Notes: generated by a model from the letters alone, not told the origin. A stretch of 64,000 nucleotides of DNA from Oscillospiraceae bacterium NTUH-002-81 (GCA_032620915.1 CP136052.1:30001-94000), one strand, 5' to 3'. Positions 10,836 through 19,426 are shown, counted from the first letter of the stretch. Numbers and translations are program-made.

Positions 10836-13115
10836 ATGAAAATAGCAAAGGAAAATATCCCGGTTTTTAGTTTAGAAGACTTTATGAAGTCTATCACATA
10901 TCCGCCGGAAGGTATGACCACAAATCTTGCAAGAAAGCAAGTGACTGCAGATGGCATACAGCAGAATAATATTCTGGACAGAGAAATGGAAATCTTAAAG
11001 CGTGCACTGGAACTTCTTCCTATAGGCATCGGAGATGAAGATGTGATTGCCGGAAATTATGGATCACAGTTTGCCAGTCCGGAATTAATTAGTCAAATCG
11101 CACAAGCAGATGCAGATGAATATAATAATAGTGAAGAATATAAGATTTACAGTGAGGATGAGTATATGATTAGTGGAAGATATTTACTGTTTGGCATTTA
11201 TACTCCTTCACATATATGTTTAGATTACGAAACCATTATTTCTAAGGGATTGAAAGCATATGAAAAAAGAATTGATGATCGTTTAATGCGCCCAATAGAT
11301 TTTTATGGCAGGAATTATTTGCTGGCGATGAAAAAAGGTATCCGCATTTCGCAGAGTTATGCGATGCGGTTCCATAATCTTGCCGTTAAGAAATTGGAAA
11401 CTTGTCAGGATGAGAAGCAAAGAACTAATTTGAAGCGTATGATTCACGCTCTTGGACGTGTGCCCTATGAACCTGCGGAAGATCTGTTTGAAGCATTACA
11501 GTCGATCTTTCTCATACATACAATTGTGCCAACTGCAGAACGCTCCTGGGCATCAGTTTCTTTTGGGAGAACTGATCAATACTTGCTTCCGTATTATGAA
11601 AAATGGATTGCAGATGGAAATACCCGTGAAGATGCTAAATTTTTGCTGATGGAATTTTTTAAGACATTTGATAAGTACGGAGATGGTTCATGTGCCATGA
11701 ACTTAGGACCGGAATATAATGAGATGACAAAGTTGCTTCTGGAAGTGGAAAAGTCTGTTCGATTGCGGGCACCTATTATTGCTACAAGAATGAAATCTGA
11801 TTCAGATGATTTTTACGATGATTTGGTTAATAGGACGCTGTTTGAAATTGGACAACCAACATTTTACAGTGAACCTTCTTGTAAAGCAGCAATGACCTAC
11901 CGTGGTATGCTGAATGAGCAGGATTATTCTATCAATAGCTGCATGGGTGAAGTGATTGTAGGAAAAGAACTTGCAGACATGTGGGGATGCTGCGTTAATA
12001 TGAATCTTGCCTTGGAACTTTCGGTAAATAAAGGAAAACCTTTCAGTGGAGAACTTCCGGAATCTCTGAATATTTATTTTAAAGATGTGATTCCGATGGA
12101 ACCTACCAGTATGGAGATAATCAAGGCGCAATACTATCGTTATACACAGTGTATTGTAAGATATGTGACTGATTTGAATAAAAAACGCTCTGCGTGGGTT
12201 GCCTGGAACAGACCGAATCCGGTTCTATCTATGCTATTGGATGACTGTATTGAATATGGCCGAGATCGTGCACACGCATCTATCCACTCCATGGGAATGG
12301 AGGCGAAAGAGTGGTTAAAGATTCCGGATGAACAATTTGAGGCTGTTCGATCTGGAAGGGGAGTAAAATATCATAATGTAACTGTTCTTGCACAGGGGTT
12401 TGCCGATGCAGGAGATTCTCTGGAAGTTATCAAAAAGCTGGTATTCGAAGAGAAAAAATACACACTTGAAGACTTGATTCAGGCAACGATTTATAATTTT
12501 GAAGGTTCTAAGAGAAATTTAGAGATTTTTAGTGCGGTAAAAAATTGTCCGAAATATGCAGATGGAAGTGATGATGCAGATGACATGGCTGCATTTGTTC
12601 TGAATGCGTTAGCAGATGCAGCAGAAAATTGTTATCATGGAAATGTCAGATATTTGCCTACCTGCCACACAATTGATTCCAATGTTCAGTTTGGTCGTTG
12701 TGTTTATGCAAACCTTGATGGAAGAAAAGACGGGGAAGCCTTTGGTAAAAATGCAGGTCCTGTTATGCAGGTAATTAAGAATACACCTACCGATTTGATG
12801 ACAAGTGCACTTCATTTGCCGCAGTATCGATTCAGTGGAGGTGTGCCGATAGATATATACATACCGGCAAATATTCTTGATGATGAAGAGGGAAGAGCAA
12901 AAGTGAAGGGGCTGCTGAAGGTATATCTTGAAAATGGTGGCATGCAGGTTCAGGTAAATAGTGTAAGTCTTGATCTTTTGAAAAAAGCCTATGAGAATCC
13001 GGAAGAATACCCAAATGTTATTGTCAGAAAGGGTGGCTTTAGCATTTACTTTACAGATATGTTAAAAGAAGTTCAGAAGGATATGATTGAGCGATTTGAA
13101 AAGGAAATTAGTTAA
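10836..13115 (+). CDS. Glycyl-radical enzyme of the PFL-like superfamily, function unknown
   Basis: 759 aa, close to the usual 780-850 of PFL-like glycyl-radical enzymes. The C-terminal radical site reads VRKGGFS (Arg731 to Phe735, with Gly734 as the radical glycine). The thiyl cysteine is Cys369 in INSCMGEVIVG. The GCVE motif of eliminases such as glycerol/diol dehydratase, CutC and isethionate lyase is absent, as is the CC pair of pyruvate formate-lyase; the next acid is Glu372. A second CC occurs 24 residues later (WGCCVNMN). ATG 10836 is preferred over 10830 because GCGAGG is 7 nt upstream. The stop overlaps the activase start by one base. Neighbouring importer genes suggest a sugar, polyol or related small molecule as substrate. 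Confidence 0.9.
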   Translation: MKIAKENIPVFSLEDFMKSITYPPEGMTTNLARKQVTADGIQQNNILDREMEILKRALELLPIGIGDEDVIAGNYGSQFASPELISQIAQADADEYNNSEEYKIYSEDEYMISGRYLLFGIYTPSHICLDYETIISKGLKAYEKRIDDRLMRPIDFYGRNYLLAMKKGIRISQSYAMRFHNLAVKKLETCQDEKQRTNLKRMIHALGRVPYEPAEDLFEALQSIFLIHTIVPTAERSWASVSFGRTDQYLLPYYEKWIADGNTREDAKFLLMEFFKTFDKYGDGSCAMNLGPEYNEMTKLLLEVEKSVRLRAPIIATRMKSDSDDFYDDLVNRTLFEIGQPTFYSEPSCKAAMTYRGMLNEQDYSINSCMGEVIVGKELADMWGCCVNMNLALELSVNKGKPFSGELPESLNIYFKDVIPMEPTSMEIIKAQYYRYTQCIVRYVTDLNKKRSAWVAWNRPNPVLSMLLDDCIEYGRDRAHASIHSMGMEAKEWLKIPDEQFEAVRSGRGVKYHNVTVLAQGFADAGDSLEVIKKLVFEEKKYTLEDLIQATIYNFEGSKRNLEIFSAVKNCPKYADGSDDADDMAAFVLNALADAAENCYHGNVRYLPTCHTIDSNVQFGRCVYANLDGRKDGEAFGKNAGPVMQVIKNTPTDLMTSALHLPQYRFSGGVPIDIYIPANILDDEEGRAKVKGLLKVYLENGGMQVQVNSVSLDLLKKAYENPEEYPNVIVRKGGFSIYFTDMLKEVQKDMIERFEKEIS

Positions 13116-14008
13116 TGGGACTTTTAATTTTTGATGTGCAGAGATTTTGCGTGCAGGATGGACCGGGAATCCGAACCACGGTATTTCTGAAAGGATGTGG
13201 TCTGCAATGTCGTTGGTGTCATAATCCGGAATCCCTGGATATGAAAAAAATACTTCTTTACTATAGTGAGAAATGTATACTTTGCGGAATGTGCGCTTCA
13301 GTATGTCCGAAGATAGTTCATCAGGTTAATGAAGAAATGCATGCGGTTCAATGGAATAAATGCATTAGATGTGGTCGATGTGCAGAAGTATGCCCGGAAA
13401 AAAGCCTGGAAATAGCAGGAGAATGGATAGAAAATCCGGTTTTAACAGAGAAAATATTCAGAGATCGATTATTCTATATGAAAACCGGAGGTGGCGTAAC
13501 ATTCTCTGGAGGTGAGCCACTTCTTCAGGCAAAAAATCTTCTTCCGGTTATAAGGGCCTGTAAAGAACAACAGATTCATGTGGCGATTGAAACAGCTTCT
13601 TATGTGACATGGGAGAATATGGAAAACCTGCTTCCTTATGTAGATTTGTGGATTTGTGATATCAAAGCAATCTCGGCCTCCTTATTTAAAGAGGGTTGTG
13701 GTCAGAATATTGATGTTATATGTGAAAATTTGAAACGATTGTCTGCTTGTCAGGGAGCTAAGATGTGGATCCGTGTTCCGCTTATAACGAACTTTAATGA
13801 TACCAAAGAAGAATTGGGAAAAATAAGGAAATTTATTGATAGCCTGGGGAACTCTGTAGAACGGGTGGAAATTCTTCCTTATCACGATATTGGAAAGACA
13901 AAATACTATGCAATGGGTAAATCTTATGAATTAGAAGAACTTCCTATTCCCACCGAAGAGATGATATTGTTAGCGGAACAATGTTTGCGTGCAAAACGAA
14001 GAATATAA
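13115..14008 (+). CDS. Glycyl-radical enzyme activating enzyme (radical SAM)
   Basis: 297 aa. The radical-SAM cluster motif is CGLQCRWC (Cys28, Cys32, Cys35). It is followed by two ferredoxin-type 4Fe-4S motifs, CILCGMCASVCP and CIRCGRCAEVCP (about residues 52-95), which identify the class III-type activases of non-PFL glycyl-radical enzymes. The SAM-binding GGG/GGEP region is GGGVTFSGGEPLL near residue 130. The ATG overlaps the enzyme stop codon by one base (TAATG), implying translational coupling. It should install the radical on Gly734 of the upstream enzyme. Confidence 0.95.
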   Translation: MGLLIFDVQRFCVQDGPGIRTTVFLKGCGLQCRWCHNPESLDMKKILLYYSEKCILCGMCASVCPKIVHQVNEEMHAVQWNKCIRCGRCAEVCPEKSLEIAGEWIENPVLTEKIFRDRLFYMKTGGGVTFSGGEPLLQAKNLLPVIRACKEQQIHVAIETASYVTWENMENLLPYVDLWICDIKAISASLFKEGCGQNIDVICENLKRLSACQGAKMWIRVPLITNFNDTKEELGKIRKFIDSLGNSVERVEILPYHDIGKTKYYAMGKSYELEELPIPTEEMILLAEQCLRAKRRI

Positions 14009-14015
14009 ATAATAT

Positions 14016-14067
14016 GGAAGCATTGGAAGGAGTCTTTCAAAAGATTACTTCTGATGCTTTCTTTTTT
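14016..14067 (+). terminator. Terminator of the glycyl-radical operon
   Basis: A 14-bp stem with wobble pairs (14016-14029 against 14048-14061) is followed by six T. The AT-rich stretch from here to 14288 shows no convincing gene. Confidence 0.85.
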
Positions 14068-14288
14068 AACAGCTTGCGTTTTTTCGATGCCAAGAACAAA
14101 CTTTGCATAAGTGTTTGAAGTGATATATATTTTAGCCGAAGGATTTTAAATATCATTATTAAATTAGACATTATTCCTGAAAAAATTGACAAAGTTCCGA
14201 AATGTGCATATTCCGCAAGAACTGCGCATCCGTTCCAGAGGAACGGAGCGCCATTCCGCTTTAAACTGAGCAAAGCTCAGCACGTTTA

Positions 14289-14830
14289 TTAGTTACCATT
14301 ATTTACTCTGCGATCCCTACCAGGAAATTCAAGACGATATGCCTTGTATGTCATTCGGCTTAAGCAGGCATCTGCATAGGTGGAATCCCCAAAAAGTTGA
14401 TACCATCCGGATACTGGAATCTGAGAGATAATAATAGTTGCCTTGCGGCAGTCTCTGGACTCGATGATTTCAAACAGGTCGCGGCCTTTTTCGATGTCCA
14501 GATCCATTAAACCGAAATCATCTATCACCATGAGATCATAAGCTACCATTTCATTCGAATACTCAAAGTAAGTACCTTCCTGTCTGGCATGATCGGATTC
14601 CTTTAAAAGTGTGTTCGCACGTATATATTTAACAGTACGATTCTGATGCATTGCTGTGATACATAAGGCGCAGGCAATGTGCGTTTTCCCAGCACCGGCC
14701 CCTCCGGTCATCAGCAGGTTATTCGGCTCATTGATCCAATCACACTTGGCCAGAAGTTCTATGACGTGTGTATTCAGCTGACGTTCTGGATCATAGATTG
14801 AACGGTCAAGATCAGCTGCAGGATATTTCA
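14289..14830 (-). pseudogene. istB: IS21-family helper ATPase istB, N-terminally truncated
   Basis: About 180 codons of the C-terminal part of an IstB/DnaC-like AAA+ ATPase: LKYPAADLDRSIYDPERQLN, P-loop GGAGAGKT, Walker B DLMVIDDFGL, and the IstB-typical SQIPVSGWYQLFGDSTYADA followed by DACLSRMTYKAYRLE. The first 70-80 residues are missing and no IstA transposase is nearby. Homology starts near 14830, where it runs into the end of the primase-like pseudogene in another frame. It is a remnant of an insertion sequence or a displaced replication-loader gene inside island 1. Confidence 0.82.
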
Positions 14831-15786
14831 GGGATGCTTTTGGGGATTGAATGTGGTATGGCTGTATGAGGGGAAATATCTTTCGTTTCCACAGCGGGGT
14901 TTTCCTGTGGCTGCTCTTCGGTTTTATCCGTAGATTCTGCTGTATCCTCTTTCAAGAGCTGGTTGCGTTTCCTCGTTTCCAATCGTTTGACATTGATCTC
15001 TTCCCGCTGTGCTTTTTGATAGGCCATGACAGCATCTGCGGATGTCTGAAAGTAATCCAAGTGGGTGATTTCATAATTTTTATCCGTGTTTAAATGATGA
15101 AGGACTGTTTGTGGATAAGGCTTCCGCTTAATGTTGTAGTTTCCAGGAATCCGCATGATATGACTTGGATTGCGGCAGGCGATATCTCCGTGAAAATAAG
15201 TAAGCAGATAGCCGGTGTAGGTTTTTCGCATCTCGGATTGTGTTGGATCAAAAAGATCCAGCTCATGGATCATGTAATATAGGTGGAGACCGTGTCCGCT
15301 GGCAACAACCCAGTTGGGTAAGAGATGATCCGGCAGGCGGTAGGTGTTTGTGAGCTACTGTTTTATTTGCAAATCGTCCATGTCGGGAAAGTATTCGTCA
15401 ATGCCGTCGATGTCGATAAATATTGTGCGTATGTAGTGTGCATGAGCATCCGTTCTCCAGCCGAAAAATAAGGCGGGCGTGAAGAAAAGATTGTATTCGT
15501 TGGGCAGGAGAGCGGAGATCGTCTGGATGAGGTCTGACTGGTTGGTATACCCGTAGTTGACCTGGCGGTTGTGATCAGATACCATAATCCAGCGTTTCAA
15601 GTCGGTTCTGTTATCACTGCCATATATATCATCAAAAAATTCGATGGTTTGCGGGTCGCATGGAAGGGCTGTGTTCTGAAGAATGTCCGTTGTTTCGATT
15701 TTCAAGAAGTCTTTGTCTGTAAAATCATCCAGATCTTTGCCGATCATCTCTTCATAAGTCATGATTAAATTTTTGGTTGCGCTCAT
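14812..15786 (-). pseudogene. Primase/replication-like protein interrupted by in-frame TAG
   Basis: The frame runs from ATG 15786 (RBS AAAGGAG, 9 nt upstream) to 14812 with one amber codon at 15355-15357. Without it the product would be about 324 aa. The stretches IRTIFIDIDGIDEY and WVVASGHGLHLYYMIHELD flank the stop and look like the catalytic Asp-x-Asp and Ser-x-His motifs of archaeo-eukaryotic-type primases used by plasmids and integrative elements. The 3' end runs into istB debris. TAG is used as an ordinary stop elsewhere (binding protein at 10744), so recoding is unlikely. Probably a dead replication gene of island 1. Confidence 0.7.
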
Positions 15787-15872
15787 TTGTATAAACTCCT
15801 TTCGTAGTATTGTGTGTACAACATGAGTATGACGGACGAAGGGGAAACGAAAGATGCATATATAGAAAATTT

Positions 15873-15901
15873 TTGACATTTTGAGTTAGGCGTGATAATA
15901 T
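15873..15901 (+). promoter_or_regulatory. Promoter of the antitoxin RNA
   Basis: TTGACA (15873-15878) and TAATAT (15896-15901) with 17-bp spacing point towards the toxin gene from its 3' side. Confidence 0.65.
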
Positions 15902-15907
15902 GATGAT

Positions 15908-16003
15908 ATAAAAGAGTGCTACCGATAGACGGTTAGTCCAATAAAAGTATTTAGCAAAAATTGCCGCTTACTTAGTTTGTCAGACTTGGGCGGCTATTTT
16001 TGC
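15908..16003 (+). ncRNA. Putative type I antitoxin RNA, convergent to toxin
   Basis: A short transcript is predicted from the promoter at 15873-15901 to the GCCGC/GCGGC stem followed by TATTTTT near 16000. It overlaps the 3' end of the toxin mRNA by several tens of bases including the shared bidirectional terminator. Its 5' part carries CGGTTAGTCC, which also occurs in the toxin leader in the same sense. Confidence 0.6.
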
Positions 16004-16092
16004 GTCTTATCACTATCTTTGCCGAATGTGTATCCGGCACAAAAGCAGGTCAAACCGAAGCTTGCGACTGCAATGAAATCCAAGATACTCAT
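15994..16092 (-). CDS. Small hydrophobic Fst/TxpA-like toxin
   Basis: A 32-aa peptide, MSILDFIAVASFGLTC followed by FCAGYTFGKDSDKTQK: one membrane helix and a charged C-tail, as in Fst/TxpA/holin-like type I toxins. A strong RBS (AAAGGAGGG) is 6-8 nt upstream. A long structured leader (about 107 nt) and a convergent antisense promoter complete the type I architecture. It would insert into the membrane if not silenced by the antisense RNA and may stabilise island 1. The identification is by size, topology and layout, not by sequence search. Confidence 0.72.
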   Translation of the reverse strand: MSILDFIAVASFGLTCFCAGYTFGKDSDKTQK

Positions 16093-16205
16093 GGCTTAGC
16101 CCTCCTTTCCAGTGGATTCCCTTTCGGGTTTCTATGTAATCAGAGGGTCGCAGTCCCTCTGGAGAAGGACTAACCGCCTACCGTTATGGCAACACCCATA
16201 TCTTA

Positions 16206-16234
16206 ATTATAACAGTGAGGAATCAGGGATGCAA
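16206..16234 (-). promoter_or_regulatory. Toxin promoter
   Basis: On the minus strand TTGCAT (16234-16229) and TATAAT (16211-16206) are 17 bp apart. Transcription would start near 16199 and yield the structured toxin leader. Confidence 0.65.
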
Positions 16235-16331
16235 TGAAAATCTTGTTGAATCTGGATAGTAGATTTTGTTGTCAAAATGAGATGGCAGCTTCAAAAACCT
16301 CCTTTTTATGGTCTTTTCACGAGTTTGTTGT

Positions 16332-16356
16332 GGGGTTCGAATCCCCGATGTCTCAT
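16332..16356 (+). repeat. attR: second copy of the tRNA-Lys 3' end
   Basis: 25 bp identical to 3464-3488. Only the T-arm and acceptor half are present, so it is not a functional tRNA. It marks the right boundary of island 1; the sequence behind it contains what was probably the original tRNA terminator. Confidence 0.9.
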
Positions 16357-16365
16357 GAAAGAGAA

Positions 16366-16397
16366 AGACCGTACAGATTTGTATGGTCTCTTTTTTT
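16366..16397 (+). terminator. Probable original tRNA-cluster terminator
   Basis: Stem AGACCGTACA/TGTATGGTCT (16366-16389) followed by seven T, just behind the attR fragment. It fits the terminator that followed tRNA-Lys before island integration. Confidence 0.85.
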
Positions 16398-16429
16398 ATT
16401 TTGCATAATTGAAGGAGCAGTGGCAGGTA

Positions 16430-17104
16430 ATGAGAAAACAAAAACGACTATATAACTTATGTATCTTCTTGGGAGTTGCAGGTGTGATGGCACTCCTGGT
16501 TATTGGTGGGATTATATGTCGATACCAGCATACTTCTCCAGAAAGATTGCCTGATCTGGCAGAAATGGAATTTACAAAGATTCACAGTGAATCGGATGCG
16601 GATCAGGATGGAATAGATGACCAGACGGACATTTTGCAGGGAGCGCTTGCTTATGTGAATACAAAGCCAAAATATAAGAGTAAATACTATGAAAACGGTT
16701 ATCCGGATGATGGCTATGGTGTATGTACGGATGTGGTGGCGTTTGCGATGAAAGATGCCGGATACGATCTCAAGGCGCTGGTAGAAAAGGATATAGAGGA
16801 GCATCCGGATGCGTATGAGGTTGCGCAGCCGGATGCCGATATTGATTTTCGGCGGGTAAAAAACCTGCAGATATTTTTTAAAAATCATGCCAGAAGCCTG
16901 ACTACAGATGTATTTCAAACAGAAGAATGGCAGGGTGGCGATATTGTTATTTTTCAAAAGCATATAGCAATTGTATCGGACAGGCGCAATGAAAAGGGGA
17001 TTCCATATATCATCCATCACAATGACCCCTGGCAAAAATCTTATGAACAGGATATTTTGGAAAAAAGGGATGATATTGTAGGACATTATCGCTGGGAGCC
17101 ATAA
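16430..17104 (+). CDS. DUF1287 family membrane-anchored protein
   Basis: 224 aa. After a basic start, one N-terminal membrane helix (about residues 10-32) anchors an extracytoplasmic domain. DUF1287 features are visible: GVCTDVVAFAMKDAGYDL, FFKNHARSL, GGDIVIFQKHIAIVSDRRN and IIHHNDPW. Cys, His and Asp in these blocks resemble an NlpC/P60-like cysteine peptidase or amidase fold. The substrate is unknown; cell-wall action is an inference. It is the first gene outside island 1. Confidence 0.85.
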   Translation: MRKQKRLYNLCIFLGVAGVMALLVIGGIICRYQHTSPERLPDLAEMEFTKIHSESDADQDGIDDQTDILQGALAYVNTKPKYKSKYYENGYPDDGYGVCTDVVAFAMKDAGYDLKALVEKDIEEHPDAYEVAQPDADIDFRRVKNLQIFFKNHARSLTTDVFQTEEWQGGDIVIFQKHIAIVSDRRNEKGIPYIIHHNDPWQKSYEQDILEKRDDIVGHYRWEP

Positions 17105-17142
17105 TTATAAAAAATCCAGAAAGAATGCATGCATATCTCATC

Positions 17143-17781
17143 TTAGTGTTTTTTATAGTAGAGATAGGATGCAATCGCCGGAATCATGGTCACCACAACT
17201 ATAATGGTCAGGGATACTGCCATAGGTGGAACAACCGTCTGAAAACCAAGAAGGATGATGAGTACTCCTCCGATCATCCATAATTTGCCGGCCAGTCGGT
17301 GAGTATAATCCCAGTTTTCTTCGTCGTCCAGCGTCCAGGGCAGTTTGATGCCGATGGTGTAATTTTGTCTGCACTTGGGCAGGTAGTTTCCGGTAACAAG
17401 AAAGATAACACCCATGAGAAGACTGCCCCAGTTGATGAAATGAAGCGGGGCGTGCAGCGCATTACTGTAGATCAGTGCGGCACACCAGAGAGAAACCAGT
17501 GGACAAATGCACAGGATCAGACGATAAATCTTGGGACTGACGTTCTTTTTCTTTGGATCGAGACATGTCATTATAGCACAGAACATGTGCATAAACAGGC
17601 AGAATACATAAATACCGATGACAGCAAATCTTTTACTGCTGTATCCGTTCGGTGTACCGTTGAAGTCAAAATGCGTGGCAATCTGGTCAGGCAGACGATT
17701 CCACAGGAAGAGACCTAGGAATATGGGCAGAATCGTGATAATACAGGTTACAAGGAAAAATTTTCTATTCTCTTTCGGCAT
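17143..17781 (-). CDS. SdpI-like immunity/membrane protein
   Basis: 212 aa with six predicted membrane helices and a DUF1648 opening (LPDQIATHFDFNGTPNGYSS), followed by the SdpI signature (NYTIGIKLPWTLDDEENW). In Bacillus subtilis SdpI gives immunity to the SdpC killing peptide and sequesters the SdpR repressor at the membrane. The start overlaps the end of the upstream ArsR-type gene by 17 nt, the sdpRI arrangement. No sdpABC toxin genes are in the window. Confidence 0.9.
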   Translation of the reverse strand: MPKENRKFFLVTCIITILPIFLGLFLWNRLPDQIATHFDFNGTPNGYSSKRFAVIGIYVFCLFMHMFCAIMTCLDPKKKNVSPKIYRLILCICPLVSLWCAALIYSNALHAPLHFINWGSLLMGVIFLVTGNYLPKCRQNYTIGIKLPWTLDDEENWDYTHRLAGKLWMIGGVLIILLGFQTVVPPMAVSLTIIVVVTMIPAIASYLYYKKH

Positions 17782-18049
17782 CGGAAGATCCTCCTTTCAG
17801 GTCTGACAGCCAGAGTAATACTTCTTCTACGACTGAAGTATTCAGAGTGTAATAAATATAGTTCTTTTCTTTTTGTTCAAAAATAAGGCCGGATTTCTTT
17901 AAAATACTCAGGTGATAAGAAATCGTTGCCCCTGTCATATCAAAATGTGCGCCAATTTCTCCGGCAGACAGTCTTCCGTCCTTCAAAAGTGTCAGGATTT
18001 CCCGGCGGGCAGGATCGGAAAGTGCTTTAAATGTCTCTGCAAATCCCAT
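17765..18049 (-). CDS. SdpR-like ArsR-family repressor
   Basis: About 94 aa winged-helix protein: FKALSDPARREILTLLKDGR, then SAGEIGAHFDMTGATISYHL as recognition helix, and IYYTLNTSVVEEVLLWL at the end. No metal-binding ELCVCDL motif is present, as in SdpR. The start at 18049 (MGFAETF) is chosen from family alignment; ATG 18061 in frame touches its own Shine-Dalgarno and is less likely. It should repress its own operon through the palindromes just upstream. Confidence 0.9.
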   Translation of the reverse strand: MGFAETFKALSDPARREILTLLKDGRLSAGEIGAHFDMTGATISYHLSILKKSGLIFEQKEKNYIYYTLNTSVVEEVLLWLSDLKGGSSDAERE

Positions 18050-18096
18050 GTGAAACAGCATCCTTTTCTGTATATATCTTTTGTTGATGAATCTAT

Positions 18097-18112
18097 TTAG
18101 AAAAGTTTCTAA
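18097..18112 (-). promoter_or_regulatory. Operator-like palindrome upstream of sdpR
   Basis: TTAGAAA-AG-TTTCTAA, 48 bp before the sdpR-like start, is a typical ArsR/SdpR-sized operator. Confidence 0.55.
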
Positions 18113-18149
18113 TTACTTTATAACACAGATGTTTGGAGGAGTCAACAAG

Positions 18150-18171
18150 TATTTAGAAGAATCTCTAAATA
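18150..18171 (-). promoter_or_regulatory. Second operator-like palindrome, sdpR upstream region
   Basis: TATTTAGA and TCTAAATA form a perfect 8-bp inverted repeat with a 6-bp centre. It shares TTTAGA/TCTAAA with the palindrome at 18097. Confidence 0.55.
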
Positions 18172-18369
18172 ACAAAATAAGATTCATTTCATCGTTGTCT
18201 GAGACAGAAATAAGAAAATTTATGGAACAGAATGATCATAACTTATTTGTTATTTGGTAATTTTTCGGAAATTACTGATATTGCATTGATTTTATCATAA
18301 TGCTATGATAATAAAAGACAGGAACAGCAGACAGGAATAGCTGTTGCTTTGAATATTTTGAGGTGAAAT

Positions 18370-19275
18370 ATGCAAAAAGACAGGAATAAAGGATTTACAC
18401 TTGTAGAGCTGGTGATCGTAGTTGCAATTCTGGCAATTCTTATAGGAATTCTTATGCCAACTTATTCAAAATATGTGGAGAGAAGCCGAGAGTCAACGGA
18501 TCTTGAGAATGTTCGAACAGCGTATAGCAAAGTGATGATAGAGACGGGAATAGAAGAAAAAGAGGATGTGAAGGAGATTGTTCATCTGAAACAGAAAATT
18601 GCAAAATGGCAGTCAGCAGATACGGTTACGATTGCCGGAATTTCTCATTCAAACAGTGATCCTGATACCGTGCACTGGAAAGGCTATCCGGTTCCGGGTG
18701 GTATATGTGAAGTTTCCATAAATCCGGAAACAGGTGTACTGTTTGAGTGGAAGGATGGAGACGGAGATAGCATAAAAACAAACTGGTTTAATATGAATGA
18801 AGATTTTGATAAGCTTTTGAAGGAGAGCGGTGCCCTGAATGGTGTGAAGGGAACATTTGAGATTGATTCCAGATGCCAGAAGTCGTTGATGGTTTCTAAA
18901 ATTGTGGACAAAATGGAGTCTGACAGTTTGCTTAAGCGGGGAACATGGGCATTTTATGGAAATCCTTCTACGGCATCCAAGCGTTGTATGATTTGGACTT
19001 CAGCAAATACAAATGAGGTTGGCGAAGGTAAAAAGATTCCGGTAATTATCTGTACAGCAGATAATAAATTCTATGTTTCAGAGTCAACAACTGCAAAACG
19101 GGTCGGTTATGGTCCTGATTATATAGCAATTGCCGGTCATTTAAATGCAAGTGTGAGAACGGAAATAGCGGGTGCTGCGAAAAAATATGACAGTTTACAG
19201 GATGCTTATAATGCATATGAAAAGCTGCTTACAGAAGGGGACTACAAACAATATAAAGACACATTGCCCCAATAA
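18370..19275 (+). CDS. Type IV prepilin-like protein
   Basis: 301 aa. The prepilin signature KGFTLVELVIVVAILAILIG starts at residue 7: cleavage would fall after Gly8, with Glu at mature position 5, followed by the hydrophobic assembly helix. The rest is a soluble domain without a recognised family. It would be processed by a prepilin peptidase and exported into a type IV pilus. It stands alone here, far from the pilus operon at 56-61 kb. RBS TTGAGGTG lies 6 nt before the ATG. Confidence 0.9.
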   Translation: MQKDRNKGFTLVELVIVVAILAILIGILMPTYSKYVERSRESTDLENVRTAYSKVMIETGIEEKEDVKEIVHLKQKIAKWQSADTVTIAGISHSNSDPDTVHWKGYPVPGGICEVSINPETGVLFEWKDGDGDSIKTNWFNMNEDFDKLLKESGALNGVKGTFEIDSRCQKSLMVSKIVDKMESDSLLKRGTWAFYGNPSTASKRCMIWTSANTNEVGEGKKIPVIICTADNKFYVSESTTAKRVGYGPDYIAIAGHLNASVRTEIAGAAKKYDSLQDAYNAYEKLLTEGDYKQYKDTLPQ

Positions 19276-19426
19276 GGACATTTCCATAAAATCGGGCGGC
19301 AGCTGAAGTTGATTCGTCCGCGAAGATGTAAAGCCTTTGAGAAACAGGATTCTTTTCCCTTTACAGGAGTAGGAAATGCGTATAACATAGAAAATAAAAA
19401 ATATCATATAAATGTGGAGGAAAACT

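Noticed and set aside
14037..14273. 78-codon minus-strand frame behind the activase gene
   Set aside because: It covers the operon terminator, has no ribosome site and no recognisable protein character.
15355..15357. In-frame TAG as a recoded amino acid
   Set aside because: TAG serves as a normal stop in this window and no suppressor tRNA or recoding signal is seen; inactivation is simpler.
19276..19426. SAM or T-box riboswitch ahead of metY copy 1
   Set aside because: No SAM-I core (pseudoknot and kink-turn motifs) and no T-box sequence could be found; only short unconvincing stems.
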